The notes under the pieces are model-generated. The model did not search any database. It saw nothing but the letters and a program-made list of their open reading frames with translations, and was not told where the DNA came from. A DNA stretch of 64,000 bases from the NCBI RefSeq assembly GCF_001684335.1, contig NZ_LOIC01000099.1:35784-99783 (forward strand), in the 5' to 3' direction. A program made the position numbers and the translations under genes. This document shows, piece after piece, positions 50,356 to 59,402 of the stretch (positions are counted from its first letter, which is position 1; each line of letters starts with the position of its first letter). The DNA comes from Photorhabdus namnaonensis (lineage in GTDB: Bacteria > Pseudomonadota > Gammaproteobacteria > Enterobacterales > Enterobacteriaceae).

Positions 50356-51039
50356 CTACTTCAAGCGCTCATACGAAAACTCAAAATGTATGGTCACTCG
50401 CGCCTCTCCTCCGCATAACACACTGGTCTCGTTACTCCCGGTTTTACACGTTACTGGATTATTTTTGTCGCCAAAACCACCCACATAAGCCCGGAACGTC
50501 CTCGTTACTCCATCCCCTGCGGACGGTAACGGCACCTGAAACGGATCATTGATAGGCTGCGCCTTTACAAACGTCTGGTTGCCAAGGTCCCGTAACCTAA
50601 TCCCCACTCCCTTGGTAGTACCAACATCATTTGCAGGCATGAACAGCTCCAAGTCACTTGAGTTGCGAGCACCATTAGTCCATATGTACAACGCTGGCGA
50701 TTGGCCTGGACTACAGTGACTAAGCTGAAATTCTAAATCTAAGGCTGAACTTTCCACATATTTGCTATTTCTAAGTTGATTCGCGTAGACCTGAGGCATA
50801 GTATCGTCATAACCACTACCAGTAGATCCGCCATACTTGCCATTTACACTCAACGCACAAGTCGGACGCAACAGATTGCCTTTAATTGTGATCTCAATAT
50901 TCTTACCATCCGCCTGAACCGACAAAGCTACACAACCGATAATCCATCCAATCAGTATCATGATGAGTAACGAATATTTCGCTCTGCTGTGACATGTTAT
51001 TAACTCACGGTTTATAAGAGTGCTATTTTTCGCTTTCAT
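50356..51039 (-). CDS. Pilin-like fimbrial subunit
   Basis: A 227-residue exported subunit. After the signal (LLIMILIGWIIGCVALSVQA) the mature part begins DGKNIEITIKGNLLRPTCAL, with the donor strand and first cysteine, a second cysteine in LSHCSPG, and a further pair near the end (TCKTGSNETSVLCGG). The C-terminal strand EARVTIHFEFSYERLK has the penultimate aromatic needed for chaperone binding. Probably a minor subunit or adaptor near the tip. Confidence 0.75.
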   Translation of the reverse strand: MKAKNSTLINRELITCHSRAKYSLLIMILIGWIIGCVALSVQADGKNIEITIKGNLLRPTCALSVNGKYGGSTGSGYDDTMPQVYANQLRNSKYVESSALDLEFQLSHCSPGQSPALYIWTNGARNSSDLELFMPANDVGTTKGVGIRLRDLGNQTFVKAQPINDPFQVPLPSAGDGVTRTFRAYVGGFGDKNNPVTCKTGSNETSVLCGGEARVTIHFEFSYERLK

Positions 51040-51094
51040 CTAACTCTCTTCCCCTCATTGGTCCCCATTTTTATCATCTGTGATCAACCGCATC

Positions 51095-51796
51095 TCAGGG
51101 ATAAGAATAGGTAAACGCGACTCGCGCAATTAATGAGCCTGGTCGAATAACCTTACTATCTTTTCCACGTGCAACCGCTGCCGTCACCTGAAGCTGTGCA
51201 CGACCATCATCAAAAAATAGCGAATCAAGGCGATTCTCATGATTATTTATTACCAAATTATCCCAACCTATTTTCCCTTCATCTCCTAAATGAACAATAA
51301 ACCCCAACCCCTCAGAGGCGTTATCATCGGAACCAGAGACAGGATCACGAAATATTGAACCTTGTTCAGCGTCGATGGTGTTTCCTGACACAGTGATAAC
51401 AGGTCCGTTCGGTGCAACATCCGGATCACCACAATTGGTTAATTCCAGAGTAAATCTTCTGGGGTTTGATATATACCCTGCCTGACTGAACTCCGCCGCT
51501 GGTAGCGAGCCGAAATTCAGCTCCGAACCATTGATATCACTACCACTGATCCCTACGTCACAAGGTTCAGGCACGACAGTTATAGACAGATTTACGTCTA
51601 CCCCACTCGATTGCGTCGATGGGATTGGAGGGGGTTTAGGATCTTCGGATTCAGCCATAACGCTGCCTGCCAAGAATAGCGCAGCTAACATAACCCCCCA
51701 ACAAAACCGGAGTACCACGATACGCAACGTCGAGCAGCCGCCATTACTCAGAAAAGCTTGTTGGTCGCCCACTCTGTTTTTTTCTTGCCTTGTCAC
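51095..51796 (-). CDS. Pilin-like fimbrial subunit
   Basis: A 233-residue exported subunit. The GTG at 51796 is chosen because AAGGTGG lies six bases before it; the frame is open further upstream to 51871, overlapping the previous gene. The signal FCWGVMLAALFLAGSVMA is followed by a proline-rich segment, then VDVNLSITVVPEPCDVGI with the donor strand and first cysteine, and ELTNCGDPDV with the second. The C-terminal strand is SLIARVAFTYSYP. Likely a minor structural subunit. Confidence 0.75.
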   Translation of the reverse strand: MTRQEKNRVGDQQAFLSNGGCSTLRIVVLRFCWGVMLAALFLAGSVMAESEDPKPPPIPSTQSSGVDVNLSITVVPEPCDVGISGSDINGSELNFGSLPAAEFSQAGYISNPRRFTLELTNCGDPDVAPNGPVITVSGNTIDAEQGSIFRDPVSGSDDNASEGLGFIVHLGDEGKIGWDNLVINNHENRLDSLFFDDGRAQLQVTAAVARGKDSKVIRPGSLIARVAFTYSYP

Positions 51797-51857
51797 TTTG
51801 GTCCACCTTAAAACTCTCTCGTTTACAGCTATTCTGTTAATGAATCGCACTGCAAAC

Positions 51858-52478
51858 TCAACGATAATCAAATGTAAAATTCACGTTGGCATAGATTCTT
51901 CCTGGCTTTTTGCAGACCATTATCGTCTCCCCTGCCGCCGGGGCGCATACCAGTGAAAACCTCACCGGCACAGAGGGAGTTTGAGCATTTATGACTGTGC
52001 CTTTATCCGCCAGATAAAATGGTTCACTATCCGCTATATTTGAGGACCATTCCGTTCCATTCAGCTTTTTCAAGCGCACCGTGACGCCCACAGCCTTTGA
52101 AACCGAATCTTCGCTGTTTTGACTACGAAATAGCGTCTTATCATTTGTACCAAAATGCTCTCCGGTAATAGTAATCGCAGGAGCAACCCTGTTTGCATCG
52201 ATCACATCTGAGCAATTTCTCAGAGTGAGATTGGTTTCCCCGTAGGCGCTCCCTGATACCAGGCTGGCAAATTGCACTTTGCCCAGATCGATATTGTTGT
52301 TATCCACAGCGATATCACACGTCCCGTAGGCAATATCGGCCTTAAATGTGACGATGGCAGAATTCTCCGCCCACAAGGGGCCAGAAGAGAGCCACAGAAC
52401 TCCGCCTATGCCGATGTAATTCAGGTATCTGCGCAGATGCTGAACCCTTGAGATACCGGCTTTACTGAATTTCACCAT
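51858..52478 (-). CDS. Pilin-like fimbrial subunit
   Basis: A 206-residue exported subunit with signal YIGIGGVLWLSSGPLWA and mature start ENSAIVTFKADIAYGTCDIAV. The second cysteine is in TLRNCSDVID and another pair in LVCAPAAGETIMVC. The C-terminal strand GRIYANVNFTFDYR is typical. ATG 52478 has GGAGAG upstream; it overlaps the end of the first chaperone gene by 17 bp, implying coupling. Confidence 0.78.
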   Translation of the reverse strand: MVKFSKAGISRVQHLRRYLNYIGIGGVLWLSSGPLWAENSAIVTFKADIAYGTCDIAVDNNNIDLGKVQFASLVSGSAYGETNLTLRNCSDVIDANRVAPAITITGEHFGTNDKTLFRSQNSEDSVSKAVGVTVRLKKLNGTEWSSNIADSEPFYLADKGTVINAQTPSVPVRFSLVCAPAAGETIMVCKKPGRIYANVNFTFDYR

Positions 52479-53205
52479 TGAAGTTCTCTCCACCGCCGAG
52501 ATCGCTGATCACCGCCCATTCCACTTTCTTTTTATTCTGATTATTTTGAGCGGGATAAACATGGCTACTGAAAGGCGCCAGCATTTGTGGATGGCTTTCA
52601 GAAAACTTCACCGGCACGCCATCAACTTTGATTTGGGTAAAGCTGATGTGATAAGGCGAATTGTTACTGACTTGAACGCCCCCGGAAGCATGGGTAAAGC
52701 GCAGCGCTTTGTATGCCTGCTCTGGCGTACCCACCAATCCCGTTGGCCGATAAAATAGTTTGATGGTATTGCCGATGGCATAAGTTATCCCGCCGCCAAT
52801 CTTAGTTTCTTCGAAACGCTGGCTCGGCGGATTATTACTACCGGGAATAGCAGAGGCATTAAAATAAAAGACGCTCTCCCGGTCAGTCGGCAACTTACTG
52901 GTATCGCCTAAGATGCGCAGGACATTGGTTCCTTTAGGGTCCAAACGGAATAAAGGAGGCGTGACGTAAAAAGGCGCTTTACCCTTGCCATCGACGGTGC
53001 GAGTAATTTTAGTTGTCACCAAGTAAGGGATATTGGTTGTTGTATTGCGTACTGAGACTGTTGTTGCAGCTTTATCCTGTAAGAAAATAATGCGTGTAAC
53101 ATCGATGCCAAATCCGCCTTCGGCCTGACTTTGTGACGTGAATAAAAACACACCCAATACAAAGCTTTTTACTATGATGTTAGGAAGTCGGAGTTTATGG
53201 ATCAT
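52462..53205 (-). CDS. Periplasmic fimbrial chaperone (first of three)
   Basis: A 247-residue PapD-like chaperone. Signal MIHKLRLPNIIVKSFVLGVFLFTSQSQA; then GFGIDVTRIIFLQDKAATTVSVRN, PLFRLDPKGTNVLRILGDTSKLPTDRESVFYFNASAIP and LFYRPTGLVGTPEQAYKALRF. The start at 53205 gives a standard signal peptide; the frame extends upstream to 53271. It directly follows the major pilin and would fold it. Confidence 0.9.
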   Translation of the reverse strand: MIHKLRLPNIIVKSFVLGVFLFTSQSQAEGGFGIDVTRIIFLQDKAATTVSVRNTTTNIPYLVTTKITRTVDGKGKAPFYVTPPLFRLDPKGTNVLRILGDTSKLPTDRESVFYFNASAIPGSNNPPSQRFEETKIGGGITYAIGNTIKLFYRPTGLVGTPEQAYKALRFTHASGGVQVSNNSPYHISFTQIKVDGVPVKFSESHPQMLAPFSSHVYPAQNNQNKKKVEWAVISDLGGGENFNGEIQ

Positions 53206-53331
53206 CTTTTCTTTCTCACTATTTTGGCTCTGCCCGCCAGTAACTACCTGATAAAAGGCATCATCAATCATCTAGAATTCTTCACCAAAGAAGCCCGAGG
53301 AGGTTCTCCTCAGGCTAAAGCCACATAAAAG

Positions 53332-53952
53332 TCAGTCATACGCATAGGAGAAGGTGATGGGAGCATAAATCTGCTGATTTCCAGGAACATCTTTGCCCGT
53401 CGTTGCTATAAATACAACAAACTTTGCATAACTATTCTTGATGTCAGCTGAATCTTTGTCGTCTATTTTCACAGAAGGAACAGTCATATCAATCAAGCTT
53501 TCAGTTTTAATAGGTGTTAATACATCATTTTCTAAATGATTTAGTATTATACCTGCCTGTTCCTTACTATCTTTGTTAAAGAGATAACCCCCTGATCCAT
53601 TCAAAGTTTGACCTGTCACATACAACTTAACTTTAGTTGCATCTTTATTGTCTGAAGAGCAGTTAGCAAGACCAATAGTAAAATGCCTTTCACTGCTAGA
53701 TATAAATTTTTTAATTTCTGCGTGTGGAAATTTATTACCCGGATCTACAAACTCTACTTTTGTATGGTTCCCCGTATCCACCGTCCCATTTGAGCCTGGG
53801 TTGGTAACATCACATGTTGCAGTCACAATCGTACCAGTAACATTTACTGTGGTATTATTCCCCCCTTTATTTTCCTCACCTGCTGCCAAAGCAGCCGAAG
53901 CTGCCCCCATAACCAGCGCTGCCACCGCGCTTATCTTTAATATCTTTTTCAT
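53332..53952 (-). CDS. madA: Major fimbrial subunit, MadA-like
   Basis: A 206-residue pilin. Signal MKKILKISAVAALVMGAASAALA is cleaved before AGEENKGGNNTTVNVTGTIVTATCDV, which holds the donor strand and first cysteine; the second is in GLANCSSDN. The C-terminal strand reads QQIYAPITFSYAYD. It is the first gene after the invertible region, as expected for the subunit made in largest amount. The symbol is based on the position beside an invertible promoter and recombinase, as in the Photorhabdus mad (maternal adhesion) locus; I did not compare sequences. Confidence 0.8.
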   Translation of the reverse strand: MKKILKISAVAALVMGAASAALAAGEENKGGNNTTVNVTGTIVTATCDVTNPGSNGTVDTGNHTKVEFVDPGNKFPHAEIKKFISSSERHFTIGLANCSSDNKDATKVKLYVTGQTLNGSGGYLFNKDSKEQAGIILNHLENDVLTPIKTESLIDMTVPSVKIDDKDSADIKNSYAKFVVFIATTGKDVPGNQQIYAPITFSYAYD

Positions 53953-54050
53953 TTCATTAATCTCTTTTAACTACCTAACTAAAGTCCGATTCAAACTCGT
54001 GCATCATGTTTTGATAAACAGAGGCATCTAGCTGTACAAAAATTTGTCAA

Positions 54051-54368
54051 TTAGGACCATTTTGACTATCGAAACACGGCTATTTTTCTGTATAAAAACA
54101 GCATCATACAGAGTTAATATGCGATTTTTCCGCAAATTTTAAGGATATCATCTTTGCCTATCCTAAAATTAAAAACAAAAATTTTGCTAAAGTGACAACA
54201 AAAGGGCAATGTTTTTGCATGTTGTAATAAAAAGAGTGGATTATTGGAATGTTTCTGTGGTAGGATTATTGAGTTTTACAAATATATACAAATCTATCTC
54301 TTTTTTTATTAGAAAACTTTTAGTACAATTTCTAGGCGATCGTGTTTCGATAGTCAAAATGGTCCTAA
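54051..54368. promoter_or_regulatory. Invertible fimbrial promoter switch
   Basis: Perfect 28-bp inverted repeats at 54051-54078 and 54341-54368 (outer ends TTAGGACC / GGTCCTAA, inner ends CGAAACACG / CGTGTTTCG) enclose 262 bp of AT-rich DNA. A tyrosine recombinase gene begins to the right and the pilin gene to the left. This is the design of fim-type phase switches and matches the mad switch described in Photorhabdus. The promoter direction in this sequence cannot be settled by eye; a weak leftward candidate (TTAAAA, 17-bp spacer, TATTAA) lies around 54110-54145. Confidence 0.85.
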
Positions 54369-54378
54369 CTGTCGTACC

Positions 54379-54945
54379 TTAACGCCTACCTTTTACGCCC
54401 CAAACTCCTTGAAAACGTTCAACATTACTCGCGGTATAACGTACCGTGTGGCGAATGTTTTTATGTCCAAGATAGTCTTGTATTAGCCGGGTATCGATTC
54501 CTCGATCTGCAAGGGCAAAACCGCAGGCATGACGCAACATATGTGGATGAGGCTCTACCGCGATATTCGCCCGTTGCCCTAACTGGTTGATAATCTGATA
54601 GATGCGCTGGCGAGTCAGTGGTTTCCCACAACGCGACAAAAACAACCAATCGCTATCGGCGCCCTGAAAAGTTTTGCGCACTTTAAGCCATGCCTTAATC
54701 GCCTTAACTTCACGCTGCAAAAGGGGATGATTAGTACAAAACCCGCCTTTTAATCGCCTGATATATAGGCATTTTTCTTTTAACTCCATGTCAGATAACC
54801 GTAAATGCCTGGCTTCGCTAACACGAAAACCGTGGATATAGCTCATATAAATCAGACAGTAATTTCGTTCTGGATTAGGCCCCACTTTCGCCATTTCCAA
54901 CATGCTTTCTACTTCTGATTGAGTCAGATATTTTCTTTGGCCCAT
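54379..54945 (-). CDS. madJ: Tyrosine recombinase, fimbrial switch invertase
   Basis: A 188-residue FimB/FimE-type recombinase. The catalytic set is visible: Arg in HGFRVSEARHLRL, His-x-x-Arg in HPHMLRHACG, and the C-terminal His and Tyr in YLGHKNIRHTVRYTAS. GGAGAAAT precedes the ATG at 54945. Its gene ends 10 bp from the right inverted repeat. It should invert the 262-bp segment and so switch fimbrial expression. Symbol by analogy with the mad locus. Confidence 0.88.
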   Translation of the reverse strand: MGQRKYLTQSEVESMLEMAKVGPNPERNYCLIYMSYIHGFRVSEARHLRLSDMELKEKCLYIRRLKGGFCTNHPLLQREVKAIKAWLKVRKTFQGADSDWLFLSRCGKPLTRQRIYQIINQLGQRANIAVEPHPHMLRHACGFALADRGIDTRLIQDYLGHKNIRHTVRYTASNVERFQGVWGVKGRR

Positions 54946-55386
54946 GATTATTTCTCCAAAATATATTGATAGCACAACCCGGCGATATCTCGCTTAGAAC
55001 AGACATAAGCTAGGATAAAATAGACACCGCTACCCAAAACGATGGCCTATTGTTCACCGAGGCTACAAGAGGTTATACAGATATGGGATAAAATTTAAAC
55101 ACCTTTTTTGATTATTTTTTCACCTCGCAAGCACGTTAGTTTACATTTGACTGACAGGACAGATTATTCAAAACAGGTTATAAGAACCTGTCATTACAAA
55201 TCGTCTTTTTCGTTATAGCGGCTTACTCTTAAAGGTATTGATATGGTTTTCAACCAGTTACCAAGGCAAATATTCCATTGATTACGCTAAACTCGCCTGT
55301 ATTATTATGGCTGGTCAACAGGATCAGGCCACGACCTGTAAAACCTGATGGAATGCCATGCAATTAACGGAGATAAAAGAAACCTT
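54946..55386. other. Non-coding region between madJ and recG
   Basis: About 440 bp containing the divergent promoters of the recombinase gene and recG. In E. coli trmH would precede recG; no trmH coding sequence was found here. Confidence 0.55.
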
Positions 55387-57468
55387 ATGAAAGGCCAATT
55401 GCTTGATGCCATCCCTCTAACTTCCCTGCGTGGCGTCGGGGCAAGTCAGGCCGCCAAATTAGCAAAAATAGGGCTGGTTAATTTGCAGGATCTACTGCTG
55501 CATTTCCCGCTGCGTTATGAAGACCAGACACGCCTTTATACTATTAATGATCTTTTACCGGGTATTTCCGCCACCGTCACAGGTGAAATCCTGCGTACCG
55601 ATATTGTTGTTAGTCGTCGTCGAACCCTGATCTGCAAAATTAGCGATGGCACCGGCGTGCTCACGCTGCGCTTTTTTAACTTTTCGGCGGCAATGAGAAA
55701 CAATCTGGCGAAAGGGAAACAGGTTGTTGTCTACGGTGAAATCAGAAGAGGCAGTCTGGGCGCCGAAATGATTCATCCTGAGTATAAGATTCAAAACCAT
55801 ATGGGAAATGTACAGCTTCAAGAAACATTAACCCCGATTTACCCGACAACAGAAGGTGTTCGTCAGGCGACGCTGCGTAATCTCATTGATCAAGCGCTGA
55901 AATTGTTGGATACCTGTGCAATCAATGAACTCCTGCCGGAAGAACTTAGCCGCTCCATGATTAGCCTGCCGCAAGCACTGCATACCTTGCACCGCCCGAC
56001 ACCGGATATTGCTCTGGCGGATCTGGAAACCGGCAGACATCCGGCTTATCGCCGTCTGGTTCTGGAAGAACTTTTAGCTCACCATTTGAGTATGTTAGCC
56101 GTCAGAGCCGGCGTACAACGCTATCACGCTCAGTCGCTGCCGACTGAGGACAAGTTAAAACCGCAATTCCTTAATCGCCTGCCATTTTCTCCAACCCATG
56201 CGCAACAACGGGTTGTCTCGGACATTGAGCAGGATCTGGCAAAAGACGTTCCCATGATGCGACTAATTCAGGGCGATGTAGGTTCAGGAAAAACACTGGT
56301 TGCCGCATTAGCTGCGTTGCGGGCTATTGCGCATGGTAAACAGGTCGCCCTGATGGCGCCGACTGAACTGCTGGCAGAGCAGCATGCGAATACATTTCGG
56401 CAATGGCTGGAACCGTTGGGTATTCAGGTCGGCTGGCTGGCGGGTAAGCAAAAGGGGAAAGCGCGTCAGAAGCAACAAGAAGCCATTGCCAACGGTCAAG
56501 TCGCCATGATTGTCGGTACTCATGCCATGTTTCAGGAACAGGTGAAGTTTTCCGGTCTGGCGCTGGTGATTATTGATGAGCAACATCGGTTTGGCGTTCA
56601 TCAACGTCTGGCTTTGTGGGAAAAAGGACGTGAGCAGGGTTTTCATCCTCACCAATTGATTATGACGGCCACCCCGATTCCCCGCACCTTAGCCATGACC
56701 GCTTATGCGGATCTCGATACTTCTATTATTGATGAATTACCACCGGGGAGAACGCCGGTGACGACCGTTGCGATCCCGGATACACGCCGCGAAGAAATTA
56801 TCAAACGGATCAGAAACGCCTGCCTTGATGAAAATAGACAAGTCTATTGGGTCTGTACGCTAATTGAAGATTCCGATGTGCTGGAAGCTCAAGCCGCGCA
56901 AGCCACCAGTGAAGAACTTACTCTTGCTTTACCGGAACTGAAAGTCGGGCTGGTGCATGGCCGCATGAAAGCCGCAGAAAAGCAGGCAGTGATGGAGGCT
57001 TTCAAGCGTGGCGAACTACAGCTTTTGGTTGCAACAACGGTTATTGAAGTGGGCGTGGATGTGCCGAATGCCAGTTTGATGGTTATTGATAACCCGGAAC
57101 GGCTCGGCTTGGCGCAACTTCATCAATTACGCGGACGAGTTGGCCGTGGGGCTATCGCTTCTCATTGTGTTTTACTTTACAAAACGCCGCTGAGCAGTAC
57201 TGCCAAAATACGTCTGCAAGTGCTTAGAGACAGTAACGATGGTTTTGTTATCGCGCAGAAAGATCTGGAAATTCGTGGTCCGGGGGAGCTATTAGGAACA
57301 CGCCAAACTGGGAATGCGGAATTTAAGGTGGCTGATTTGCTAAGAGATCAGGGAATGTTGCCGGAAGTTCAGCGTATTGCCCGCCATCTCCACCAGCATT
57401 ATCCTGAACATGCCCGTGCCTTGATTGAACGCTGGCTACCAGAACGGGTACATTATGGTAATGCGTGA
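55387..57468 (+). CDS. recG: ATP-dependent DNA helicase RecG
   Basis: A 693-residue helicase that reverses stalled forks and processes Holliday junctions. The wedge OB-fold domain lies near residues 50-150 (RFFNFSAAMRNNLAKGKQVVVYGE). Walker A is QGDVGSGKTLVAA, the DEAH-type box is VIIDEQHRFG, and the later helicase motifs include TATPIPRTLAMT, VATTVIEVGVDVPNA and QLRGRVGRG. The start MKGQLLDAIPL at 55387 matches E. coli RecG in position and overall length. Confidence 0.96.
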   Translation: MKGQLLDAIPLTSLRGVGASQAAKLAKIGLVNLQDLLLHFPLRYEDQTRLYTINDLLPGISATVTGEILRTDIVVSRRRTLICKISDGTGVLTLRFFNFSAAMRNNLAKGKQVVVYGEIRRGSLGAEMIHPEYKIQNHMGNVQLQETLTPIYPTTEGVRQATLRNLIDQALKLLDTCAINELLPEELSRSMISLPQALHTLHRPTPDIALADLETGRHPAYRRLVLEELLAHHLSMLAVRAGVQRYHAQSLPTEDKLKPQFLNRLPFSPTHAQQRVVSDIEQDLAKDVPMMRLIQGDVGSGKTLVAALAALRAIAHGKQVALMAPTELLAEQHANTFRQWLEPLGIQVGWLAGKQKGKARQKQQEAIANGQVAMIVGTHAMFQEQVKFSGLALVIIDEQHRFGVHQRLALWEKGREQGFHPHQLIMTATPIPRTLAMTAYADLDTSIIDELPPGRTPVTTVAIPDTRREEIIKRIRNACLDENRQVYWVCTLIEDSDVLEAQAAQATSEELTLALPELKVGLVHGRMKAAEKQAVMEAFKRGELQLLVATTVIEVGVDVPNASLMVIDNPERLGLAQLHQLRGRVGRGAIASHCVLLYKTPLSSTAKIRLQVLRDSNDGFVIAQKDLEIRGPGELLGTRQTGNAEFKVADLLRDQGMLPEVQRIARHLHQHYPEHARALIERWLPERVHYGNA

Positions 57469-58141
57469 TTGAGAACATATCAGAGCTGGCTTTTCGTTTC
57501 TCAACGCTGCCAAAAATACAGATATCTGGTTTTATCTAATAATTAAGATGCTCTGCTATAGAGCTTTCTTTTAATTATTCCGTTTAATTGTTCATGTATT
57601 ATTTCTAAAGGAATGTAAAATAGAACCACGATTATTCCTAAATTGGCAACAGTATTAAAAAATATCCCCAGAAAATATAAATGATTTTTTATTATTTTCT
57701 TAAAAAATAGAATCTAATACCTCGGGTTAATTGATACGATGAGTCACTATCCGCAGTCTTTTATCAGCTAACTGGGGTGACAAGCGATTCCGTCATTTTT
57801 CATCAAATTAAGTTGATGGCATGTGCGGTATTAGCGCAATGTTATGCTCAAAGGTTAAAACGGAAATAGATGTAAACCTATGATATGAATTCAAGGGTAA
57901 TTATTATATTTACATCAATGTAATATTGAGTTACTAAGTTTAAATAGTAAATATTTCTATTAACCCAATGAATGTAATTTTAAATATTTTCTTTTCGAAG
58001 TATAAAACCTTGATGGAGGTCACATAAATAATAGTTTTGTTGGTCTTTTTTATCCTATACTTATATTTCATTATGGTACATATTAGGATATTTTTAAATT
58101 AGAGCTAAATAAATCTACGTTGATATAATGGAGAGTTTAAT
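57469..58141. other. Non-coding region after recG
   Basis: About 670 bp, strongly AT-rich, with the recG terminator at 57550-57572 and the promoter of the small paralogue pair. Nothing else is evident. Confidence 0.45.
57550..57572 (+). terminator. Terminator of recG
   Basis: GCTCT / AGAGC stem with a 5-nt loop followed by TTTCTTTT, 80 bp beyond the recG stop. The stem is short. Confidence 0.5.
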
Positions 58142-58420
58142 ATGATTTATGTCAAAAATCTTTCAGAGAATATGGTTAAAGTTGCAATGAGCAAATGGAG
58201 TAGTGAAGAAGGTAATGACGAATATATTGAAATTAATCCAGAAGAAGTAGTTCAATGGGATAGATCAGATAAGCGCGGTTTTTTAATGTCAGTAGTACGC
58301 GAAGATAATATTCCAGAGTTGTATTCAATACAATCAGATGGCTACTTAATTATTAATAATAACAATATTGAAAATAACGGCGAACAGATAAACTATTTAT
58401 ATTCGATACAATCTAACTAA
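58142..58420 (+). CDS. Small protein of unknown family, paralogue A
   Basis: A 92-residue acidic protein without signal peptide or membrane segment, beginning MIYVKNLSENMVKVAMSKWSSEEG and containing VVQWDRSDKRGFLMSV. GGAG lies upstream. It shares its layout with the protein at 58512: MIYVKNLS, an acidic loop, W-D-x-S-D-x-x-G-F, then a beta-rich tail. I do not recognise the family; the predicted strands suggest a small beta sandwich. Confidence 0.7.
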   Translation: MIYVKNLSENMVKVAMSKWSSEEGNDEYIEINPEEVVQWDRSDKRGFLMSVVREDNIPELYSIQSDGYLIINNNNIENNGEQINYLYSIQSN

Positions 58421-58511
58421 AAAATTTTATTATTTATCTAGTTTTCTTAATTTACGTTCATATGCCATTGAATTAAATGAAAATATTCATTATTGATATA
58501 GTGGAGGATTT

Positions 58512-58772
58512 ATGATTTATGTTAAAAATCTCTCAACTGAACCGGTTAAAGTTTCGGTTAATAAATGTGGAGAGGAAGGTAGAGAGGAATATTTAGCTCT
58601 TGATTGTGAAGATGTCAAGGTGTGGGATCTATCCGATACGCATGGTTTTATATTGTCAGTCATACAGAGAGGTATTGAAAAATCATATCCTGCTTCTAAT
58701 AACAGTTTTATTATTATTTTTGATGATTATGTACAAGATAGCGGCACCAATATATCTCATCAAGAGAAATAA
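58512..58772 (+). CDS. Small protein of unknown family, paralogue B
   Basis: An 86-residue paralogue of the preceding protein: MIYVKNLSTEPVKVSVNKCGEEG, VKVWDLSDTHGFILSV, and a tail of isoleucine- and asparagine-rich strands. GGAGGA precedes the ATG. The tandem arrangement with an AT-rich 91-bp spacer indicates local gene duplication. Function unknown. Confidence 0.7.
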   Translation: MIYVKNLSTEPVKVSVNKCGEEGREEYLALDCEDVKVWDLSDTHGFILSVIQRGIEKSYPASNNSFIIIFDDYVQDSGTNISHQEK

Positions 58773-58826
58773 ATGAGAACTTGTCATCCGATTTAATTGA
58801 GTGTTAGACAAAATTAAATCACCATA

Positions 58827-58853
58827 ATCAGGAATGGAGTCTCCATTCCTGAA
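58827..58853. terminator. Palindromic terminator after the small paralogues
   Basis: CAGGAATGG / CCATTCCTG (58829-58837/58843-58851) within a longer palindrome. It lies between convergent transcription units and can act in both directions. Confidence 0.6.
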
Positions 58854-58863
58854 CCATTTATAT

Positions 58864-58990
58864 TCAACGGTTTACTACTTTTGCCCCTAATGCTTGTTTT
58901 TCTGCTTGATTGATAAAGATATCTCCAGCCTCTTTATAATTAATCAGTTGTTTTATCAACTTCCTCTGCCCGCATTTCCAGACTGATGTT
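58864..58990 (-). pseudogene. Remnant of an unidentified gene
   Basis: Read leftward, one frame ends LEMRAEEVDKTTD and a second continues KQLINYKEAGDIFINQAEKQALGAKVVNR before a stop, which looks like a C-terminus broken by a frameshift. It directly follows DNA that matches the upstream region of the RCC1-like cassettes. I cannot name the parent gene. Confidence 0.4.
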
Positions 58991-59402
58991 TAGTCCCAAT
59001 ACTTGATGAATAAGATAATAGAAAAAATTATCGCCTGATAACTTTAGGTTAATACTAAATTGATTTTTTGGTAGTTGGTTTTAGATTATTTTTATCGATA
59101 ATGAGTAAAAGTTAAAATTATGAGGTTTGAGCAACAGAATTTAATAAAGATGTACATTTTTATGGCTAATTTTATTAATACGTAAATATGTAATTTAATC
59201 TACTAAGCATTAACCGTAAAGCAAAGAATAAAAATCTCCAAGGATGACGTAATATTTTTTCTGTTTATAAAAAAGTGAGTTAGTTTGGTAATAACAAGAT
59301 GGGAAAACTAATATTTCAAATTGAATAAACGATAGGCTGAGCCGAGGTATTACGGCTCAACCTTGGTTTTAGGTTTTTTTAGTGATTTATAATGACAATG
59401 GA
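58991..59402. other. Orphan cassette upstream region and RCC1-like gene 3' flank
   Basis: 59020-59250 matches, in the same orientation, the upstream region of the RCC1-like gene at 62120-62380, although no intact gene follows it to the left. 59325-59375 carries the inverted counterpart of the cassette 1 terminator (AGGCTGAGCC...GGCTCAACC). The stretch is therefore a scar of a lost cassette plus the terminator of the next one. Confidence 0.6.
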
